A stretch of 32,341 nucleotides of DNA. Source: an uncultured beta proteobacterium. GTDB lineage: Bacteria > Pseudomonadota > Gammaproteobacteria > Burkholderiales > Nitrosomonadaceae. Numbering within the stretch: position 1 is the first letter of the stretch; each line of letters starts with the position of its first letter. A program made the position numbers and the translations under genes. The stretch spans positions 1 to 32,341 of the forward strand of contig CAADGS010000089.1 in NCBI GenBank assembly GCA_900696615.1, written 5' to 3'. This document shows, piece by piece, positions 14,556 to 22,943 of the stretch. Under the pieces are notes generated by a model. The model worked only from the letters and a program-made list of their open reading frames with translations, did no database searches and was not told where the DNA came from.

Positions 14556-15827
14556 TTAATCTGCTTTTGCTTCTTTTGTGAGTGTTAAGGCGGCAGCAAA
14601 AAAACCATCAGTTTGATGACGCTGTGGCGATAATTGCATAAATTTCCCGGTATCAAGCGGTATTTTCTGCTGTGATAGCAACTCTGCGCAACTCACCGAA
14701 GCAAACTGCGGATGCGTAATCAAGAAATTATCAATGACGGTTTGATTTTCCTCTGGTAAGAAACTGCAAGTTGCATAGACCAGCAGACCACCCGGTTTAA
14801 GTAAATTGGCCGCTGCAGCGAGGATGGCGCTTTGTTTGATCTGTAATTCTTCTATGCTTTGCGGGGATTGGCGCCATTTTAAATCGGGGTTGCGTCGTAG
14901 CGTGCCGAATCCGCTACAGGGGGCGTCTACCAGAACTTTGTCTATTTTTCCAAATAACCTCCTGATCTTACTATCGTTTTCATGCGCTATACGCTGCACG
15001 TGCAGATTGGATAATCCCGAGCGTTTAAAACGAGGTTTAAGATTATTTAAGCGTTTTTCAGAGGTATCAAATGCATAAAGGCGCCCCTTAGAATGCATTA
15101 ATGCACCCAAATGCAGAGTTTTCCCACCTGCTCCCGCACAAAAGTCTACAACCATCTCGCCGCGTTTGGGTGCGAGCAAATAACCAAGTAATTGACTGCC
15201 TTCATCTTGAACTTCTACTTTTCCTGAGAGAAAAAGTTCGTGGCGATTAATCGCAGGCTTATCGGTAAGACGGATGCCGCATGGCGAATAAGGTGTCTCT
15301 TGCGCTTTGATGCCATCGCGTTGGAGTATCTCAAGTGCTTGTGAACGTTTACAGAGCAATGTATTGACGCGGAGATCGAGTGGGGCGGGTTTTTGTAACG
15401 AGAGTCCTAACTCGAGTATGTCAGTGTCCGTCATGAATGTTTGTAATTTTTCTACTAACCATATGGGAAATTCTGCTTTAATAGATAATGGTAGTGAGTC
15501 TGTTTTAATTGCCTTGATTTTTGATAACCATTTGGTTTCCGTTTCATTGACCAGCGATGCCAGTTCACGTAAATTCATGCCATTAAATTTAACTAAATAA
15601 ACTAAAACTAATGCACGCGGCGTGATGCGCTCGATCAAGTGCTCAAGTAGAAAACGATGGCGCAATATACCGAAAACTGTTTCTGCGACGAAAGCTCGAT
15701 CTTGAGCGCCATACTTGGGGTTATCCTGAAAAAAACGGCGTAGAATCGCGTCAGCGGGATATGCCAAAGGCAGGACAGTACGTGTGGCGATGATTGCAGC
15801 ATCAAGTTGAGTGAGTGTTGGGCGCAT
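14556..15827 (-). CDS. RsmB/NOP-family RNA 5-methylcytosine methyltransferase
   Basis: A 423-residue SAM-dependent RNA methyltransferase. An N-terminal NusB-like helical region (residues 1-130) is followed by the RsmB-type ferredoxin-like part and the Rossmann catalytic domain. Motif I 'DFCAGAGGKT' lies at 228-237. Motif IV is 'DAPCSGFGTLRRNPDLKW', with Cys304 for product release, and motif VI is 'YATCSFLPEEN', with the catalytic Cys354. It methylates cytosine in rRNA (RsmB acts on 16S C967), but paralogues with other targets exist, so I leave the symbol empty. 'aagga' lies 5 bases before ATG. It follows the DUF3108 gene by 36 bp on the same strand and probably belongs to the purM-purN transcript. 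It faces hpnM convergently with 14 bp between. Confidence 0.88.
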   Translation of the reverse strand: MRPTLTQLDAAIIATRTVLPLAYPADAILRRFFQDNPKYGAQDRAFVAETVFGILRHRFLLEHLIERITPRALVLVYLVKFNGMNLRELASLVNETETKWLSKIKAIKTDSLPLSIKAEFPIWLVEKLQTFMTDTDILELGLSLQKPAPLDLRVNTLLCKRSQALEILQRDGIKAQETPYSPCGIRLTDKPAINRHELFLSGKVEVQDEGSQLLGYLLAPKRGEMVVDFCAGAGGKTLHLGALMHSKGRLYAFDTSEKRLNNLKPRFKRSGLSNLHVQRIAHENDSKIRRLFGKIDKVLVDAPCSGFGTLRRNPDLKWRQSPQSIEELQIKQSAILAAAANLLKPGGLLVYATCSFLPEENQTVIDNFLITHPQFASVSCAELLSQQKIPLDTGKFMQLSPQRHQTDGFFAAALTLTKEAKAD

Positions 15828-15863
15828 GGATTCCTTAGAACTGATAAAGCAAGTTTAAATGAT

Positions 15864-16580
15864 TTAGCGATCGGGCTTATAACTAATATTAATACCGGTC
15901 ACTATTTTATCGATTTCCCGGCCATTATCTTCAATGGAAACGATGCGAACTGGTAGCATGTGATTATTCGGCGCAAGCCATAATTTTCTTCTTAATTTGG
16001 AATGTTGTTCTTCTTGCCGGGTTAACACGACCGTTTCCATTTCTCCAAGGGGCGTGATGAGTGTTTCTTGCGTTACTTTGTAATGCGATAACCGAAGGCT
16101 GTCCCCATTTGTGACGTATCGTTCCACATGACGCTTCGGCAGTGAAGTGAACATGAAGTTGTACGATAAGCTCAAGCGATCCAGCGTTCCTTCCGGTAAT
16201 TTCTTTTGCATCTGGTGACCATTATGCCGCAATGTAATGGTGTGATTTTTCCAGTCAAAAATAGCTTCACTCGGTTCTTTCTTGCCACGTTTTTCATAGG
16301 CACGGGAAGGCCGGAGTCCGTGCTTAGTGATGCTTCCTTCACTATGACGAATGATAGCATTAGGTTCAATGATTTTAAAAACACCGGTAGCCTGTGCCTC
16401 ACTATTGATAATATAGGTATAGCCGCTATGCGTGTGTTTAATTTCCATAACTTCATTGATTTCACCTTGACCGATATCCGTACTTACGGCATAACTGATC
16501 TCGATGCGGGACGGTATGTCAGTTGCAAACACAGGAAAACTGGCTATTGCTAACAGAAAAATCATTGATAGAAATTTCAT
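15864..16580 (-). CDS. DUF3108-type exported protein
   Basis: A 238-residue exported protein. The signal peptide is 'MKFLSMIFLLAIASFPVFA'. The mature part, with 'RIEISYAVSTDIGQGEINE', 'LRPSRAYEKRGKK' and 'LSYNFMF', is beta-rich and fits DUF3108, a family of periplasmic proteins with a lipocalin-like or beta-barrel-like fold and unknown job. Its ATG overlaps the purN stop (ATGA), so translation is coupled to purN. The same purN-DUF3108 order is common in betaproteobacteria as I recall. No enzymatic motif is seen. There is no link to purine synthesis other than position. Family call moderate-high. Confidence 0.8.
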   Translation of the reverse strand: MKFLSMIFLLAIASFPVFATDIPSRIEISYAVSTDIGQGEINEVMEIKHTHSGYTYIINSEAQATGVFKIIEPNAIIRHSEGSITKHGLRPSRAYEKRGKKEPSEAIFDWKNHTITLRHNGHQMQKKLPEGTLDRLSLSYNFMFTSLPKRHVERYVTNGDSLRLSHYKVTQETLITPLGEMETVVLTRQEEQHSKLRRKLWLAPNNHMLPVRIVSIEDNGREIDKIVTGINISYKPDR

Positions 16581-17215
16581 TCGGGTAATCCTGGCGAATA
16601 AAGCACCGTTCCGCTATTAATGGAATTTATGATTTCAACATGATTTCCGCGAAGGATAATCCGGTCTTCCATGAACCATCGCACTGCTTGGGGGTAGATA
16701 CGATGTTCCTGTTGTAAAACACGTGCTGCGAGAGATACCTCAGTATCATTGGACAATACTGGGATTGCAGCTTGAATTACAATAGGACCATGATCGAGTT
16801 GTTGGGTGACAAAATGAACAGTACAGCCATGAATTTTGACACCCTCTTGTAATACCCGTGCATGTGTTTTTAACCCGGGAAATGCTGGAAGTAAAGCAGG
16901 ATGAATATTTATCAACCGGCCTTGATAGCGTTGGACAAAGCATTCGCTGAATATACGCATGAAACCGGCCAACGCAATGAGCTTGGGTTGGCACGCGTCA
17001 ATTTGCTCTGCTAACGCCATATCAAATGTTTCGCGATCCGGAAAATCACGATGGTCGATTACGATGGTTGGGATTCCATATTTTTTGGCGAGTGTTAAGC
17101 CTTCAGCATGTGGATTATTACTGATAACCGTGGTGCGGTCGGTGTGAAAGTTTGCTTCTAACAATGCCTGCATATTGCTACCGCGACCGGAAATAAGAAT
17201 AACCAATGATTTCAT
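16577..17215 (-). CDS. purN: Phosphoribosylglycinamide formyltransferase
   Basis: A 212-residue GAR transformylase, the third step of de novo purine synthesis, transferring formyl from 10-formyltetrahydrofolate to GAR. The phosphate-binding 'LISGRGSNMQALL' starts near residue 8. The catalytic triad is N103 and H105 in 'INIHPALLPAFPG' and D141 in 'LDHGPIVIQ', in the spacing of E. coli PurN (N106, H108, D144). Length matches the family. It starts 21 bp after the purM stop without a clear Shine-Dalgarno, so it is likely coupled to purM, and it overlaps the DUF3108 gene by 4 bases. Confidence 0.95.
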   Translation of the reverse strand: MKSLVILISGRGSNMQALLEANFHTDRTTVISNNPHAEGLTLAKKYGIPTIVIDHRDFPDRETFDMALAEQIDACQPKLIALAGFMRIFSECFVQRYQGRLINIHPALLPAFPGLKTHARVLQEGVKIHGCTVHFVTQQLDHGPIVIQAAIPVLSNDTEVSLAARVLQQEHRIYPQAVRWFMEDRIILRGNHVEIINSINSGTVLYSPGLPE

Positions 17216-17236
17216 GAAACTGCTTGCAAATAATCT

Positions 17237-18295
17237 CTAAACGATAATCGTGGCAACTTGATTGGCGCTACGCTGCTTAATTTCGCCAATTTGCCATACA
17301 GTTTCTCCTGAAGCGCGCAAGCTTTGCACTGCATCATCAACATCATCGGGAGCGATTATGATTACCATACCGATACCGCAATTAAAAACGCGTGCCATTT
17401 CGTGATCGGCAACATTACCCTGCTGTTGCAGCCAGGGAAATAACGGTGGCATCTGCCAGGAATCTCTGTGCAGAATGGCCATTACATGATTAGGCAATAC
17501 ACGCGGTACATTCTCAACCAATCCGCCGCCTGTAATGTGCGCAAGACCTTTAACCGGTAATTGTTTAATCAATTCAAGTATCGCCTTCACATAAATGTGC
17601 GTTGGCCTCATGATGCTATCAGCCAGCGTTTCTCCATGGAAATCCATTGATAGAGAAATACGATTATTTTCAATAATTTTACGGATTAACGAATAGCCAT
17701 TGGAATGCGCGCCACTTGATGCGAGACCTAACACGATATCGCCTTCTTGGATAGTGGAGCCATTGATAATACGCTCTTTCTCGACAATGCCTACCGCGAA
17801 CCCGGCAAGATCATATTCTTCAGGTGAGTACATACCTGGCATTTCAGCCGTTTCACCGCCGATCAATGCACAACCCGCCAATTCACAACCTTTGGCAATG
17901 CTACCAATCACTGCTGTTGCAGTTTCGACATTTAGTTTGCCACACGCAAAGTAATCCAGAAAGAATAAAGGTTCTGCGCCTTGCACCAGGATATCGTTTA
18001 CAGACATAGCGACCAGATCGATGCCAATACCGTCATGCCGGTCAAGCTGGAAAGCCAATTTAAGCTTAGTGCCGACGCCGTCTGTACCAGAAACCAGAAC
18101 AGGGTTTTGATAGTGCTTGGAAATTTCAAACAGTGCACCAAAACCGCCTATGCCATTTAAAACCTCTGGGCGCAAAGTGCGCTTGGCAAACGGTTTGATA
18201 TTTTCGACTAACCGATCGCCTGCATCGATGTCTACACCAGCATCACGATAAGACAGTTGAGTTTCGTTAGGATAATCAGTACTGAATGAAGTCAA
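17237..18295 (-). CDS. purM: Phosphoribosylformylglycinamidine cyclo-ligase
   Basis: A 352-residue AIR synthetase, which closes the imidazole ring of FGAM with ATP to give AIR in purine synthesis. The N-terminal '[18 protein letters not shown]' and the ATP-site '[15 protein letters not shown]' are diagnostic, as are '[19 protein letters not shown]', '[11 protein letters not shown]' and '[16 protein letters not shown]'. Length fits (E. coli about 345). The start is TTG at 18295: an in-frame TGA lies 12 bases upstream and no ATG is available before the conserved N-terminus. 'gaga' lies about 8 bases upstream as a weak ribosome site. First gene of purM-purN-DUF3108-rsmB-like. Confidence 0.95.
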   Translation of the reverse strand: MTSFSTDYPNETQLSYRDAGVDIDAGDRLVENIKPFAKRTLRPEVLNGIGGFGALFEISKHYQNPVLVSGTDGVGTKLKLAFQLDRHDGIGIDLVAMSVNDILVQGAEPLFFLDYFACGKLNVETATAVIGSIAKGCELAGCALIGGETAEMPGMYSPEEYDLAGFAVGIVEKERIINGSTIQEGDIVLGLASSGAHSNGYSLIRKIIENNRISLSMDFHGETLADSIMRPTHIYVKAILELIKQLPVKGLAHITGGGLVENVPRVLPNHVMAILHRDSWQMPPLFPWLQQQGNVADHEMARVFNCGIGMVIIIAPDDVDDAVQSLRASGETVWQIGEIKQRSANQVATIIV

Positions 18296-18478
18296 GTTGG
18301 ATTCTCACGCGATTGCAAAATAAATGCTGCTTATTAAACAGCAATTTTAACGCAAATTAAGCATTTATTTGTTATTGCGGATATAAAAAAACAGTTCAAC
18401 GTTAAGAAACTTAAAATAAGAACTGCTCACAGCTACTTGACAACAAAGGAAAATGTTAAAAGGCGTACATGTCGTTTT

Positions 18479-18540
18479 GTTGCAATTGCATGGCAGGATT
18501 TATCGAATCCCTGCATTCGTTTGATTGTTGTAATTGCAAC
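18479..18540. repeat. Nested inverted repeat upstream of purM
   Basis: GTTGCAATTGCA (18479-18490) and TGTAATTGCAAC (18529-18540) are inverted copies with one mismatch. Inside them GCAGGATT (18493-18500) pairs with AATCCCTGC (18506-18514) with one bulge. The result is a long two-part stem-loop, directly adjoining a second hairpin at 18541-18565. It lies in the 283-bp gap between purM and the czcA stop. It could be an RNA structure in the czc transcript tail or a small palindromic repeat element. Confidence 0.5.
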
Positions 18541-18565
18541 AGAGCTGGATAGGTTATCCAGCTCT
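18541..18565 (-). terminator. Perfect 11-bp hairpin after czcA
   Basis: AGAGCTGGATA and TATCCAGCTCT are perfect inverted copies around the 3-base loop GGT, 14 bases beyond the czcA stop. The position fits transcript termination or 3'-end protection of the czcCBA message. No strong T-run follows on the minus strand, so it is not a textbook intrinsic terminator. Confidence 0.55.
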
Positions 18566-18578
18566 TCAGAATAGAATA

Positions 18579-21500
18579 TCAACTTTTCTCGACTGGAATT
18601 TGTTCGATTGCCGTTGTTGCTGATTCAGGCTCATTCGTTATGTGTTTCACCGGTGGATCATCAAACCAACGATAGAGCATCGGCATGACAACCATCGTCA
18701 TCATGGTCGCAGTCGTCAAGCCGCAGATTACTACAATCGCTAGTGGTTTTTGGACTTCCGAGCCCAATCCTGTTGCAGCCAGGAAAGGCGCTAATCCAAG
18801 TACTGTGGTTGCAGCAGTCATCATAACCGGACGAAAACGTTGTTCGCATGCTTTTCTGACAGAATCTTCAACACTGAAACCTTTTTCACGCAATTCGCGG
18901 ACAAAAGAGATTAGTACCACACCGTTAAGAATGGAAGTGCCCCACACGGCAATAAAGCCTACCGATGCGGGTACGGATAGATACTGACCGGAAATAAAAA
19001 GCCCGACAACTCCACCGACCGAAGCAAAGGGCAATACCAGATAAATAAGCCCTGCCAGTTTAATCGAATTAAACAGCATGAATAATAGGAAGAAAATGGC
19101 TGCCAGTGTAATTGGAACAATTATCGAAAGAGTTGCCATCGCACGTTGCATATTTTCAAATTGACCTCCCCACACGAAATAATAACCAGTGGGCAATTTA
19201 ATTTCTTTCGCGGTACGCTGCTGGAGTTCTTCTACAAATCCTCCCATATCGCGCCCATGCACATTGGCACCGACAACCACCCGGCGTCTGGCAAATTCGC
19301 GAGAGATAATTGCAGGACCATCAACTACCTGTATATCGGCTACGGCGCTCAGCGGTACCAGCATGCCACCTTGGGTTCCGCCATTTTGCATGGTCGCGGT
19401 GTTGACGGGTCTTAACAATAGATCCTTGATTGCTTCTACATCATGGCGAAATTCTTCTGGAAATCTTAGTAATAAAGTAAAGCGCCTTTCACCTTCGAAA
19501 ACTTGGGTAACGGCTTTGCCGCCAATTGCCGTGGCAATCAATTCGTTAACATCAGAGACATTGATACCATGCCGGGCTATAGCTCTGCGATCAATATTGA
19601 TAGTCAATTCTTGTTGGCCCGACAAGCGTTCAATGCGAATATCTCGGGCGCCGGGTGTTGATTTGACAATGCGCGCTACTTGTTCGGATAGAATGCGCAG
19701 TTGCTCCAGGTCGTCCCCAAAAATTTTGATTGCTACTTGTGAACGCACGCCGGTTACCATTTCATCTACGCGCTGCGCTATAGGTTGCGATAGGACTATA
19801 TTGACGCCCGGCAACACGGCTAATGCCTTACGGATATCTTCTTCAATCTCCGCTTGGGTACGGCCCGATCCTTCTAAGTCCAGATCCGCGATCGGATCGG
19901 ATTCATTCTGTGACGCCGGATCAGCCGGTGTGTCCCCACGCCCTAACTTGGATACAACATTTCTCACGCCAGGAATGGCAGCGATCAATTTCATCGCCTC
20001 GATTTCCAATTTAATGGCTTCATCCAGTGAAATAGAGGGGGCACGTATAATTACCGGTGTTACCGCACCTTCCTTCATGATGGGAATGAACGATTTACCT
20101 AGGAAAGGAAACAGCGCAAATGCAAACATCAGCAAGCTTATCGCAACAATCATGGTTTTTTTCTGGTTGTGCATGGCCAGATTAAAGACACGCAAATAAC
20201 CGCCTTTTAGTACAGCCACGATTTTGGTATCTTGCTCACTGCCACCTTGTAGAAGATAATCGCTTAATACCGGAGACAGTAATATCGATACAAATAGTGC
20301 AACCAGTAGTGCAATAGCAATTGTCACGGCTAATGGACTGAAAGTCTTTCCCTCCATGCCTTCGAGCGTCATGAGTGGCAGGAATACCAGGATAGTAACG
20401 AATACGCCAAAGATTACCGGTGTACCTACTTCAGCTACGGCATTGACAATAACATTGAACTTGGATTGCCCTGAATCTTTTGCCTGGCCCAAGCGCTGAT
20501 AAATGTTTTCAACTACCACTACGGTTGGATCAACCATCATGCCCAGTGCGATGGTTAGTCCACCTAAAGACATCAAGTTGGCAGGCATGCCGTAGTAATT
20601 CATTACCATGAAAGTTACCAGCGGCGTAATAATGAGCGTAAAGCAAACGACAATACTGGTGCGGACGGTCCCGAGAAAAATCGATAACACAATGATGACT
20701 AAAATTAAAGATTCCATCAGCGTGCTTTGTACCGTAGATAATGCACCATCCACGAGGTCGGTTCGATCATAGAAAGGCACTATTTGCAGACCGTTGGGGA
20801 GCATACCTCGTTCATTGATTTCGGCTACTTTCTCTTTGATCCGCGTGACTATTTCTTTAGCATTACCACCACGTAGCATCATGACGATGCCGGTTACCGA
20901 CTCGGTATAGCCATTTTTTATGCTGGCACCCTGGCGCACCTCTCCGCCAAATTTTACTTCGGCCACATCCCGTACATAAACCGGAACACCATTCATCTCC
21001 CTCAAAACAATATTGCGAATGTCATCCAGTGTAGCGATTAATCCTACGCCGCGGATCAAATATTGTTCATAATGCAATGCCAAAATATTACCGCTTGCAT
21101 TGGAATTGTTATTGGCCAATGCCCGATCCACATCGGTCAGAGTGAGATCATAGTGCCGCAGCTTATTGGGATCAGCGTAAACTTGATATTCCTTGACATG
21201 TCCACCGATTGAGTTGATTTCCGCAACACCACGGATTGAACGTAATAGCGGACGCACGACCCAGTCTTGAATGGTGCGTCGCTCGGTCAGCTCTTCGACG
21301 GTCAGCGGTCGTTTGCCATCATCAGGGTGTTCGATAGTATATTGATACACTTCACCCAAACCGGTTGAAACCGGTCCCAGTACCGGTGTAATACCCGGTA
21401 TCAGGCGAGGCGTTACATCGATAATCCGCTCCATGACCAATTGGCGTGCAAAAAATACATCGGTCTGGTCGGTGAAAACTAACGTTATCAGCGATAACCC

Positions 21501-21761
21501 GCTCTTATTCATGGAACGCATCTCAACTAATCCAGGCAGGCCGGTCATGGCAATTTCTACCGGTACCGTAACCAGTCGCTCCATTTCTTCCGGACTGCGG
21601 CCGATCGCTACCGTGGCCACTTGAACCTGAATATTAGTAACATCCGGGAATGCATCGACCGATAGGTTTTTGGCAGCAAAACCACCGGCTATGCACAACA
21701 TCAATCCGATTACCAATACCAGCAGACGCTGGTTTAACATCGCGCGTACAATTGCAGCCAT
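18579..21761 (-). CDS. czcA: Heavy-metal efflux RND pump, CzcA/CusA family
   Basis: A 1060-residue inner-membrane RND transporter of the heavy-metal efflux subfamily, exporting cations by proton antiport through the CzcB adaptor and CzcC channel. The N-terminal helix is followed by 'NLSVDAFPDVTNIQVQV', the family hallmark. Two large periplasmic loops alternate with two sets of about six membrane helices. The fourth-helix proton motif reads 'IALGMMVDPTVVVVEN' around residue 405, so the central Asp and downstream Glu are kept. The first Asp of the CzcA pattern (DFGxxVDG) is Ala, as in CusA. The Met of the CusA 'LYMP' copper site appears as 'IRAP', so copper specificity is not supported. The metal is left open. 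'ggag' lies 9 bases before ATG, 6 bp after czcB. Confidence 0.93.
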   Translation of the reverse strand: MAAIVRAMLNQRLLVLVIGLMLCIAGGFAAKNLSVDAFPDVTNIQVQVATVAIGRSPEEMERLVTVPVEIAMTGLPGLVEMRSMNKSGLSLITLVFTDQTDVFFARQLVMERIIDVTPRLIPGITPVLGPVSTGLGEVYQYTIEHPDDGKRPLTVEELTERRTIQDWVVRPLLRSIRGVAEINSIGGHVKEYQVYADPNKLRHYDLTLTDVDRALANNNSNASGNILALHYEQYLIRGVGLIATLDDIRNIVLREMNGVPVYVRDVAEVKFGGEVRQGASIKNGYTESVTGIVMMLRGGNAKEIVTRIKEKVAEINERGMLPNGLQIVPFYDRTDLVDGALSTVQSTLMESLILVIIVLSIFLGTVRTSIVVCFTLIITPLVTFMVMNYYGMPANLMSLGGLTIALGMMVDPTVVVVENIYQRLGQAKDSGQSKFNVIVNAVAEVGTPVIFGVFVTILVFLPLMTLEGMEGKTFSPLAVTIAIALLVALFVSILLSPVLSDYLLQGGSEQDTKIVAVLKGGYLRVFNLAMHNQKKTMIVAISLLMFAFALFPFLGKSFIPIMKEGAVTPVIIRAPSISLDEAIKLEIEAMKLIAAIPGVRNVVSKLGRGDTPADPASQNESDPIADLDLEGSGRTQAEIEEDIRKALAVLPGVNIVLSQPIAQRVDEMVTGVRSQVAIKIFGDDLEQLRILSEQVARIVKSTPGARDIRIERLSGQQELTINIDRRAIARHGINVSDVNELIATAIGGKAVTQVFEGERRFTLLLRFPEEFRHDVEAIKDLLLRPVNTATMQNGGTQGGMLVPLSAVADIQVVDGPAIISREFARRRVVVGANVHGRDMGGFVEELQQRTAKEIKLPTGYYFVWGGQFENMQRAMATLSIIVPITLAAIFFLLFMLFNSIKLAGLIYLVLPFASVGGVVGLFISGQYLSVPASVGFIAVWGTSILNGVVLISFVRELREKGFSVEDSVRKACEQRFRPVMMTAATTVLGLAPFLAATGLGSEVQKPLAIVVICGLTTATMMTMVVMPMLYRWFDDPPVKHITNEPESATTAIEQIPVEKS

Positions 21762-21767
21762 GATGGA

Positions 21768-22943
21768 TTACTCCAATTCAGCCAGCTTGCGCTCGCTATC
21801 CAAATGAAAAGCGCCTTCCAGTACAATCTTCTGGTCAATCGTCAGTCCATTCAGTACAGGCCGGAAATTGGCAACTTCGGGACCCAGCTCAACCAGTATG
21901 CGTTGAAAGTGATTCTCGCTAATTTGGACAAATACATAGTCCTGGTTTAATTCACGTACGACAGCCGCTTCCGGAACGACTAGAATTTTTTGCTGCGTAT
22001 CGGTAATGTGCATATTGGCCAACATGTCCGGTTTTAGTTTGCGATCGGGGTTTTCCACCAGAACGCGTGTCATTACAGTTCGAGTCAGTCGATTAACAAT
22101 ATCCGAGACAAAAATGATGACTCCATCAAAATCGGTACCACCGATTGCCGGCACATTGATTTCTACATGCTGTCCCAGCCGGACATCACGTGCAATTTGT
22201 TCCGGAACATCGCCAACTACCCAGACGTAAGATAAATCTGCTACTTGAAAGAGCGGATCAGAAGGTTGAACTACTTGGCCCACGATAATGTTTCGAGCAA
22301 TCACATAACCCTCACGGGTGGCTTTAATATCAAGCCAGGGTAAAATTGTTCCCTTTTTGTTCAGCGCTTTAATTTCTTCTTCTCCCATACCAAATAATTT
22401 TAGTTGATCCAATGCTGCGCCCCTTTCGGCTTTTGCGATTTCCAGTTCGGATTGCCGGCGTTCAACTTCGGCGACTGGTATCGCGTCGGCAGCCAGCAAA
22501 TGCCGTGCACGGTCAGCGGCTTTTTGGGTTACCACAACGCGAGAGACAGCACGTAAATAAGCCAATTGGGAATTTGTTAAATCCGGACTGGTAATACGTG
22601 CAAGGGGTTGGCCAGGCTTAACGTAATCACCCAGAATGACAAACATATCGATGATACGCCCTGTTACGTAAGAACCAATTTGTGCGGTTCTTTCTTCATC
22701 CACTTGTACCCGGCTGGGAACCAGTATCTTGTCGGCAAGATCAATTAACGATGGATTGCCGATTTTTAAACGATCAGCCAATTCGGGCCGCACGGTTATG
22801 CTATTGATATCCCGGTCTTCTTCTTCCGGATCATATTGGGTTGTCTCTTTTCCGGAATCTTTGTTGGATTCGTTTTTATCGCATCCTGTTAGAAAAAGAA
22901 TGGATAAAACTATGCAGTTGATAAAAAAAAGTTTGAATTTCAT
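21768..22943 (-). CDS. czcB: RND efflux periplasmic adaptor, CzcB family
   Basis: A 391-residue membrane fusion protein bridging the CzcA pump and CzcC channel. The signal peptide ends in lipobox 'LTGC' with Cys21, so it is lipid-anchored. The following Asp at +2 suggests inner-membrane retention. An acidic linker (about 25-50) precedes the lipoyl-like half 'VTGRIIDMFVILGDYVKPGQ'. After it come an alpha-helical hairpin (about 120-185, 'AVSRVVVTQKAADRARHLL'), the second lipoyl half and beta-barrel domains. No His-rich metal-binding N-terminus is seen, unlike Cupriavidus CzcB. Its ATG overlaps the czcC stop by 4 bases. Confidence 0.92.
   Translation of the reverse strand: MKFKLFFINCIVLSILFLTGCDKNESNKDSGKETTQYDPEEEDRDINSITVRPELADRLKIGNPSLIDLADKILVPSRVQVDEERTAQIGSYVTGRIIDMFVILGDYVKPGQPLARITSPDLTNSQLAYLRAVSRVVVTQKAADRARHLLAADAIPVAEVERRQSELEIAKAERGAALDQLKLFGMGEEEIKALNKKGTILPWLDIKATREGYVIARNIIVGQVVQPSDPLFQVADLSYVWVVGDVPEQIARDVRLGQHVEINVPAIGGTDFDGVIIFVSDIVNRLTRTVMTRVLVENPDRKLKPDMLANMHITDTQQKILVVPEAAVVRELNQDYVFVQISENHFQRILVELGPEVANFRPVLNGLTIDQKIVLEGAFHLDSERKLAELE

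Noticed and set aside
19189-20199. 336-residue plus-strand ORF inside czcA
   Set aside because: It is antisense to the conserved CzcA coding sequence, has a Ser/Thr/Arg-biased composition typical of shadow frames, and shows no recognisable motif.
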